From an uncultured Pseudomonadota bacterium (GTDB taxonomy: Bacteria > Pseudomonadota > Gammaproteobacteria > Steroidobacterales > Steroidobacteraceae): a DNA stretch of 64,000 bases. A program made the position numbers and the translations under genes. The stretch spans positions 62,001 to 126,000 of the forward strand of contig CAILZL010000011.1 in assembly GCA_903838705.1 (NCBI GenBank), written 5' to 3'. Below, piece by piece: positions 58,442-64,000 of the stretch. The notes under the pieces are model-generated. The model was not told the DNA's origin. It saw only the letters and a program-made list of their open reading frames with translations, and ran no database searches. Within the stretch, counting starts at the first letter, position 1. Each line of letters opens with the position of its first letter.

Positions 58442-59529
58442 TACAGCTGCTCCACATTGGCCTTGGCCAGCACTTCCGGCGACAGCTTCAAACTATCAAT
58501 CACACAATCGCCCAATGCAGCGCCATCGGTCATGGCGTTCCATGCTGGCACTTTCATCTGATCGCGAATGATGTTCACACCGACGGCATTGTCCGTTGAT
58601 GGGCCGGTGACGACAGAAGGCTCGATTCCGAACTTCTCGCGCAGCAGTTTCACACCACCCCATGCAGCGACAGGATCGTTGGCTGACAACACTACCGATG
58701 TCAGGGAATCGCGAATCTCTTTATCAAGCAGAATCGCTTCCACGCCGTAAGCGCCCAGCAGGCCATCGCCCAGCTCAAACACGATGACATCAGGATCGCC
58801 CAGTGCCATCTCAGTCAGCAGTGTGCGTGTGATGGCAGGACCGGTCTTGGCAGTAGTGGTGACGACGCCATAGTCAGTGAAGATGGCGCTCTTCTTCGCG
58901 CCAGCATCTTCCATGGCCATGATGTCGCGCCGCAGTGAAACACCCGTCGCCTTGAACGCATGCACGTTCAGGCCACGATGCCGCATGCGCGAGACAATGG
59001 CGCAGGCAGCGGCCGTCTTGCCGGCTTCCATGCAGGTGCCTGCCAATGCGACAACCGGTACTTTGCGAGTGTCGACTTTGGCGTTGTAGTCGAGTTGCTT
59101 GTAACCCACTTTTGCAGGTACACCAATCCGTTCACCCAGATATGGGAACTGGAGCACCACGCCCAGAACGCGGCAATCAAACGGTTTGCCTTTGTCAGGA
59201 TTGGCTGAATCGCAGATGCCCAGTACGCCACCGATGTTGAGCATCTGGATGATGTCACCTTCTTTCACGGACTCAGGCAGATGACCTGAATAGCCAAACA
59301 GCGCCTGACGATGACCCAGTGCGCCCACCACGATATCGCCACGCGCCACCTTGGCCATGCGACCACTGGTCAGCTCCAGCGTGTTGTAGGTGGATTTATT
59401 GGTGAGAATCTCTACCACCAGCACCACACCTTCTTCGCAGGGAAGGTTCTGCGTTTCTATGCGCAGCTCGCGACCCAGATTCAGTGCCTGAGTGATGGAG
59501 CCGATCTTGTCTACAACAACTGTTTTCAT
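58441..59529 (-). CDS. Uncharacterised P-loop NTPase-like protein embedded in the arginine operon (distantly DUF1611/BioD/MobB-like)
   Basis: Walker A-like VVALAGTCMEAGKTAAACAIVSRMRHRGLNVHAFKATG; DPDVIVFELGDGLLGAYGVEAIL; distinct ~140-aa N-terminal region. Confidence 0.75.
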   Translation of the reverse strand: MKTVVVDKIGSITQALNLGRELRIETQNLPCEEGVVLVVEILTNKSTYNTLELTSGRMAKVARGDIVVGALGHRQALFGYSGHLPESVKEGDIIQMLNIGGVLGICDSANPDKGKPFDCRVLGVVLQFPYLGERIGVPAKVGYKQLDYNAKVDTRKVPVVALAGTCMEAGKTAAACAIVSRMRHRGLNVHAFKATGVSLRRDIMAMEDAGAKKSAIFTDYGVVTTTAKTGPAITRTLLTEMALGDPDVIVFELGDGLLGAYGVEAILLDKEIRDSLTSVVLSANDPVAAWGGVKLLREKFGIEPSVVTGPSTDNAVGVNIIRDQMKVPAWNAMTDGAALGDCVIDSLKLSPEVLAKANVEQL

Positions 59530-59554
59530 CTGCGTAACTCTTCTTTGATCGATT

Positions 59555-59578
59555 CCCTCTCCCGATTGCGGGAGAGGG
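59555..59578. repeat. Perfect 10-bp hairpin CCCTCTCCCG-ATTG-CGGGAGAGGG between argG and the P-loop gene
   Basis: CCCTCTCCCGATTGCGGGAGAGGG read directly; resembles a palindromic intergenic repeat seen widely in proteobacteria. Confidence 0.7.
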
Positions 59579-59590
59579 CTAGGGTGTAGA

Positions 59591-60811
59591 TTAATTCTTG
59601 CCTGCCCGTTGCCAGAACGAACCGGTTAACGACAGCATCTTCGAGAATCCCAGCGCATCTGCGGCGGTCCATTCGCCCGCTGCCTCGCCATACACACCTT
59701 TGGAAGCTGCCATGATCGAATATCTGGATGTCACACCTTCAATGAAGGCCATGCCGGGTCGATACATTACTTTGACTTCACCGGTGACACGTTCCTGAGA
59801 GGACAGTAGCAGCGCTTCGATATCGCGGCATACAGGATCAAGATGCTGACCTTCATGTACCAGATCGCCATAAGGTGCGGCTACGCTGTCCTTGATACGT
59901 GACTGACGTCCAGTCAGTACCAGTTTCTCCAGTTCGCGATGAGCATTGAGCAGTACATCAGCAGCAGGAGCTTCAAACGCCACCCGACCTTTGGTGCCGA
60001 TGATGGTGTCACCAACATGAATGCCGCGACCAACGCCGAATTTCGCGCCGATCTGTTCCAGCTTTTCAATCACGCTGACAGCACTGAGGGTGATGCCGTC
60101 CACGCTGCATGGCACACCATGTTCAAAGCCGATGGTATGCACTTCAGGTGCTTGCGGATTGCTGAAAGCATCCTTTGACAGTACCCAGGCGCTGTCAGGA
60201 ATAGTGTCGCTGGAGGTCAGGGTTTCCTTGCCGCCAATGGTCACGCCCCACAGGCCACGATTCACTGAATATGCAGCGCCATAGGGAGGCAACGGCAATT
60301 GCTTGTCCTGCAGGTATTTCAACTGTTCCGGACGCTTGAAGGCGCGATCCCGTACCGGTGCAAGAATGGTAAGTTCAGGTGCGAGCGTGCGCAGCGCGAC
60401 TTCGAAGCGGACCTGATCATTACCCGCAGCAGTACAGCCATGCGCAACGATCTTGGTGCCAAGCTTGCGCGCATATTCGGCAATGATCTGCGCCTGCATC
60501 ACGCGCTCTGCGCCTACGCACAGAGGATAAAGGTTGCCGCGTCGTACATTGCCCATGATCAGATACTTGAGCACCTGATCGAAATAAGTGGGCTTGGCTT
60601 CAACCAGTATCTGCTTCTGTGCGCCATAAGTCAGCGCGCGCTGTTCCAGCACCTTGGCGGCCTCGGCATCAATGCCACCAGTATCCACCGTGACCGTAAT
60701 GACCGGTCGGCCATAGTTTTCTTTCAGCCAAGGCACAAGGAATGAAGTGTCCAGGCCACCGGAGAAGGCAAGCAGTATGGGTTCATTACCCGCGGGAATG
60801 GTGTCAGTCAT
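59591..60811 (-). CDS. argG: Argininosuccinate synthase
   Basis: ILLAFSGGLDTSFLVPWLKENYGRPVITVTVDTGG; AHGCTAAGNDQVRFEVALRTLAPELTILAPVRD. ORF opens at 60922; MTDTIPAGNEP at 60811 is the likely start. Confidence 0.95.
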   Translation of the reverse strand: MTDTIPAGNEPILLAFSGGLDTSFLVPWLKENYGRPVITVTVDTGGIDAEAAKVLEQRALTYGAQKQILVEAKPTYFDQVLKYLIMGNVRRGNLYPLCVGAERVMQAQIIAEYARKLGTKIVAHGCTAAGNDQVRFEVALRTLAPELTILAPVRDRAFKRPEQLKYLQDKQLPLPPYGAAYSVNRGLWGVTIGGKETLTSSDTIPDSAWVLSKDAFSNPQAPEVHTIGFEHGVPCSVDGITLSAVSVIEKLEQIGAKFGVGRGIHVGDTIIGTKGRVAFEAPAADVLLNAHRELEKLVLTGRQSRIKDSVAAPYGDLVHEGQHLDPVCRDIEALLLSSQERVTGEVKVMYRPGMAFIEGVTSRYSIMAASKGVYGEAAGEWTAADALGFSKMLSLTGSFWQRAGKN

Positions 60812-60854
60812 GATGCAAACAATCTCTGAATCTGAAATTTGATGAGTAGAAAAA

Positions 60855-61304
60855 TTAAAGTTTGAAAATGGCGCGCAGACGGGAACCCAGCTGCTGCTGC
60901 GCGCTGGCATCTTCAGTGGCAATGAAAATCGTGTCGTCGCCTGAAATCGTGCCGACTACTTCCGGCCACTTTGCCTGATCAATGGCCACGGCCACACTCT
61001 GGGCTGTACCGGTGCGTGTATTGACCACAGTCAGTGAGCTGCCTGCGGTGCAGATGCGTGTGACAAATCCGCTGATAGCGCTGAATGGATCGGATTGGCT
61101 CACAGCGGATTGCGGAACAATGTAATGATCTCCCGCTTTGGCCACTTGCAGTTCGCGTAAATCCCGGCTGACGCTGGATTGAGTAGCATCGAATCCCTGC
61201 TGTCTGAGCAGGTCAACCAGTTCTGATTGCTTGTGCACCACCGATTCGCGGATGATCTTGACGATCGCCGCGCGGCGTAAGGTGGATTGATGCAGTTCAG
61301 CGGC
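60855..61304 (-). CDS. argR: Arginine repressor
   Basis: HKQSELVDLLRQQGFDATQSSVSRDLRELQVAKAGDHYIVP; GTAQSVAVAIDQAKWPEVVGTISGDDTIFIAT. ORF opens at 61412; MAAELHQST at 61304 is the likely start. Confidence 0.95.
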   Translation of the reverse strand, partial: AAELHQSTLRRAAIVKIIRESVVHKQSELVDLLRQQGFDATQSSVSRDLRELQVAKAGDHYIVPQSAVSQSDPFSAISGFVTRICTAGSSLTVVNTRTGTAQSVAVAIDQAKWPEVVGTISGDDTIFIATEDASAQQQLGSRLRAIFKL

Positions 61305-61364
61305 CATGAATAATTTTGAGGCGGTCAGGGTGTCGGATACGAGAGAGCGGGCGGGTCCATCAAT

Positions 61365-61403
61365 TATGCATAAAACATTTGATATTCTGCATAAATATGC
61401 GGA
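61365..61403. promoter_or_regulatory. Tandem ARG-box-like ArgR operator
   Basis: TATGCATAAAACATTTGA (61365-61382) and TCTGCATAAATATGCGGA (61386-61403). TGCATAAA repeats at exactly 21 bp; the second box matches WNTGNATWWWWATNCANW at all but one position. Confidence 0.65.
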
Positions 61404-61449
61404 AAGGGTCAAGGAAAAACAGCCTGCATCAGGTTGTTCTGGAAAAAAT

Positions 61450-62112
61450 ATGCCTCCGAATCGCGTTTACTTGTTGAATTTATTGGCTTTTATTTTTATG
61501 GCTGCTGGCGGGGCATGGGCACAGACACCCGCAGAGACCCCGGCGGTTGAGAATGCCGAGGTTGCTGCGCCTCCTGTACCGGTCACCGTCAAGGTGACCA
61601 TGCAAACCAGTCTGGGACCGATTGTGCTGCTGGTTGAAAAGGAGCGGGCGCCCATTACGGCTGCCAATTTTCTGCGCTATGTGGATCAGAAGCGTCTGGA
61701 CGGCACAGGCTTTTACCGTGCGGTGAAAATTGGTGACACGGGTGAATATGGCTTTGTTCAAGCGGGTGTGCGCGGCGATCCCAAGCGGCTGCTTAAACCC
61801 ATCTCGCACGAACCCACAACAGTCACCGGACTGAGCCATGTCAGTGGCGCCATTTCGATGGCGCGACTGGCACCGGGGACGGCCACGGCTGAGTTCTTCA
61901 TCGTACTGGGCAATTTGCCCGGCATGGATGCGCAGCCTAATGCGCCCGGTGACAACCAGGGCTATGCGGTGTTCGGTCGGGTGATTGAGGGGATGGATGT
62001 GATCCGTGCGATTCTGGATCAGCCTCGTTCGCCGACTGCGGGTGAGGGCGTAATGAAAGGACAGATGCTCGACAAGACGGTGAAGATACTGACGGTAAGG
62101 CGAACCGGGTAG
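61450..62112 (+). CDS. Cyclophilin-type peptidyl-prolyl cis-trans isomerase, exported
   Basis: Signal peptide NLLAFIFMAAGGAWAQ; TSLGPIVLLVEKERAPITAANFLRYVDQ; ISMARLAPGTATAEFFIVLG. ORF opens at 61306. Confidence 0.92.
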   Translation: MPPNRVYLLNLLAFIFMAAGGAWAQTPAETPAVENAEVAAPPVPVTVKVTMQTSLGPIVLLVEKERAPITAANFLRYVDQKRLDGTGFYRAVKIGDTGEYGFVQAGVRGDPKRLLKPISHEPTTVTGLSHVSGAISMARLAPGTATAEFFIVLGNLPGMDAQPNAPGDNQGYAVFGRVIEGMDVIRAILDQPRSPTAGEGVMKGQMLDKTVKILTVRRTG

Positions 62113-62116
62113 TTTA

Positions 62117-63046
62117 TTACCCGGAAGAGTTCATCCGGTTCCGCCAGATTCCATCTGCGGCATAGATTGCCAGCGCCAGCCAGATCAGTCCGAAGCAGGC
62201 GAGGCGTGCAGGCGTCAGGGTTTCCTTGTAGATGAACACACCGATCAGAAATTGCAGTGTCGGTCCGATGTATTGCAGCATGCCCACGGTTGCGTAGTTG
62301 ATGTGTCTTGCGCCGTAGTTGAACAGAGTCAGAGGTACAACAGTCACGATGCCTGAGAAGGCCAGCAACACCAGCATCAGGGTTGAGTGATTAAGCGCAT
62401 CTCCCGGCTGTTGCTGGCTGAGTAACAGATAGCCGCAGGCCAGCGGCGCAACCAGCAGCGTCTCAACAGCCAGACCGGTCAATGGTGCAACAGGGCTGAC
62501 TTTTCGCAATAGACCATAAAGACTGAAAGTGCCTGCCAGCGCCAGTGCAATCCACGGTAGCTGACCTGCTTGAACAGTCAGTAACAGCACGCCGCTGGTG
62601 GCAATGGCAACGGCAATCCATTGCGCCCGGTTCAGTCGCTCCGACAGTACGATGACGCCCAGCAGCACATTCACTAATGGGTTGATGAAGTAGCCGAGGC
62701 TGCTGAGCAGCACCTGTCCGTGCGCGATGCCCCACGCATACAGTGTCCAGTTGATAGCCAGCAGACTCGCCGTCAGAGCCAGGCGTCTGAGCAGTACAGG
62801 TGTGACCAGAGTGCGCCATACCTGATTCAGCTCACCACGCCAGGCAATCCAGCCCATGACTACAACGCAGCCCATCAGGTAGCGCCAGGCTGCAATTTGC
62901 AGCGCAGGCAGGCTGTTCAACGGTTTCAGATACAGCGGTAGCAAGCCCCAGATGAGGAAGGCGCTGAATACGGCCATCAGGCCGCTGAGCGTCTGTGTCT
63001 CAGCCGGTTCGGGCTTACGGATTGAACTGGTCATCGGTACTGACAT
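62117..63046 (-). CDS. rarD: RarD-like EamA-family transporter
   Basis: GLMAVFSAFLIWGLLPLYLKPL; SLLAINWTLYAWGIAHGQVLLSSLGYFINPLVNVLLGV. Confidence 0.93.
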   Translation of the reverse strand: MSVPMTSSIRKPEPAETQTLSGLMAVFSAFLIWGLLPLYLKPLNSLPALQIAAWRYLMGCVVVMGWIAWRGELNQVWRTLVTPVLLRRLALTASLLAINWTLYAWGIAHGQVLLSSLGYFINPLVNVLLGVIVLSERLNRAQWIAVAIATSGVLLLTVQAGQLPWIALALAGTFSLYGLLRKVSPVAPLTGLAVETLLVAPLACGYLLLSQQQPGDALNHSTLMLVLLAFSGIVTVVPLTLFNYGARHINYATVGMLQYIGPTLQFLIGVFIYKETLTPARLACFGLIWLALAIYAADGIWRNRMNSSG

Positions 63047-63127
63047 CTCATATGGGTAGTGAAGTGTAGTGGTATCTGTGGTTTGCTTGTGTCTGAATGT
63101 GCTGATTGCACTCAACAGGAAAAGCTG

Positions 63128-63742
63128 ATGTCAAACTTGCTGGATCAGGCACGTCGCCTGCTTGCGGTGGCGCAAACCGGTTTGCATTACACCCGTAATA
63201 AATTTGAACGTGAACGTTACGAAGAAGTGGCGCAGATCGCTGCCGGGCTGATTGGTAATGCTGCACTGTATGACAGTCAGCAGATTCGCACGGCATGGTT
63301 GCTGGAAGATGGCTATACCACGCCCAAGATAGATGTGCGCGGTGCCATGTTCCGTGACAATGAAGTCCTGCTGGTGCGTGAGCGCAGTGATGGCAAATGG
63401 ACAGTTCCGGGCGGGTTTGCGGATGTGAATGAATCGCCCTCAGTGTCCATACTCAAGGAAATAGAACAGGAGTCCGGTTACACCGCGCGGGTACTCAAGC
63501 TGGCCGCAGTGCATGATCGCAATCTGCACAACTACCCGCCTTTCATGTTCCATCTCTGGAAGCTGCTGTTCGTGTGCGAAATCACGGGTGGGACGCCACG
63601 GCTCAGTAACGAAACAGATGGCGTCGATTTTTTTCCGCTGGAGAAATTGCCGGAGCTGTCAACCGGCCGCATCACTGCGGCACAGTTACAGTTGTTGCAC
63701 CGGCATTACCTTGAGCCGGGTCTGGCGACCGAATTTGACTGA
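63128..63742 (+). CDS. NUDIX hydrolase with N-terminal NUDIX-N domain
   Basis: LDQARRLLAVAQTGLHYTRNKFERERYEEVAQIAA; Nudix box GGFADVNESPSVSILKEIEQESGY. ORF opens at 63059. Confidence 0.92.
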   Translation: MSNLLDQARRLLAVAQTGLHYTRNKFERERYEEVAQIAAGLIGNAALYDSQQIRTAWLLEDGYTTPKIDVRGAMFRDNEVLLVRERSDGKWTVPGGFADVNESPSVSILKEIEQESGYTARVLKLAAVHDRNLHNYPPFMFHLWKLLFVCEITGGTPRLSNETDGVDFFPLEKLPELSTGRITAAQLQLLHRHYLEPGLATEFD

Positions 63743-63893
63743 TGTACTGTGCGCTTAGTGTTCACGATGTGAAGCAAAGGCCATTTTGTCCATCATGCCC
63801 ATGAACACACTTAATCGTAATCAGCCTGTTCGACAATCGCAGCTAAACGGGTGGTGGATTCTTAACAAGTAAAAGAAGCATATGAGTTGCGGT

Positions 63894-64000
63894 TTATTTC
63901 AAGCTGGGTATCTCAATCGAACTGACTTTTCCGTCTGTCAATGTCACCCGGCCGGACAGAAATCCGGAGCGACCGATTTCCATCGCGTATAGCAACGTGC
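63894..64000 (-). CDS. C-terminal fragment of a CDS running off the window
   Basis: Reverse strand reads TLLYAMEIGRSGFLSGRVTLTDGKVSSIEIPSLK* with TAA at 63896-63894. Confidence 0.5.
   Translation of the reverse strand, partial: TLLYAMEIGRSGFLSGRVTLTDGKVSSIEIPSLK

Noticed and set aside
1-64000. CRISPR arrays, tRNA/rRNA genes, prophage, integrase or known defence-system genes
   Set aside because: I saw no regularly spaced direct repeats, tRNA-like cloverleafs, rRNA motifs, phage structural genes or transposases; small RNAs cannot be excluded by eye.

Overview
This 64 kb window is dense bacterial chromosome, probably gammaproteobacterial judging by gene content (HrpB, RarD, TamA/TamB, NudC, an FlhC-like protein). 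I found no rRNA, tRNA, CRISPR array, prophage or insertion sequence. Main blocks: (i) Sbp-CysT-CysW sulfate-type ABC genes translationally coupled to a histidine kinase and response regulator; (ii) an ECF sigma/anti-sigma pair beside a lipid-modification module (two CFA-synthase-like methyltransferases, DUF1365, FAD oxidoreductase, desaturase, DUF1475-like and DUF1295 proteins); (iii) an Mla/MCE-type lipid transporter; (iv) housekeeping genes (mdh, fadE, M16 peptidase, nudC, tamAB, acs, hrpB); (v) an orphan FlhC-like regulator; (vi) an arginine operon argR-argG-X-argC-argD-argF'-argB-argH. Block (vi) is the most interesting. Its carbamoyltransferase and ArgH resemble the Bacteroidetes N-succinylornithine-pathway versions. 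The residue that separates acetyl- from succinyl-ornithine carbamoyltransferases appears to be Ala. No deacylase or N-acylglutamate synthase gene is present in the window, and an uncharacterised P-loop protein (X) is embedded in the operon. A 24-nt REP-like palindrome family (three copies) and tandem ARG boxes were also read by eye. All homology calls come from recognising motifs; no database search was run.
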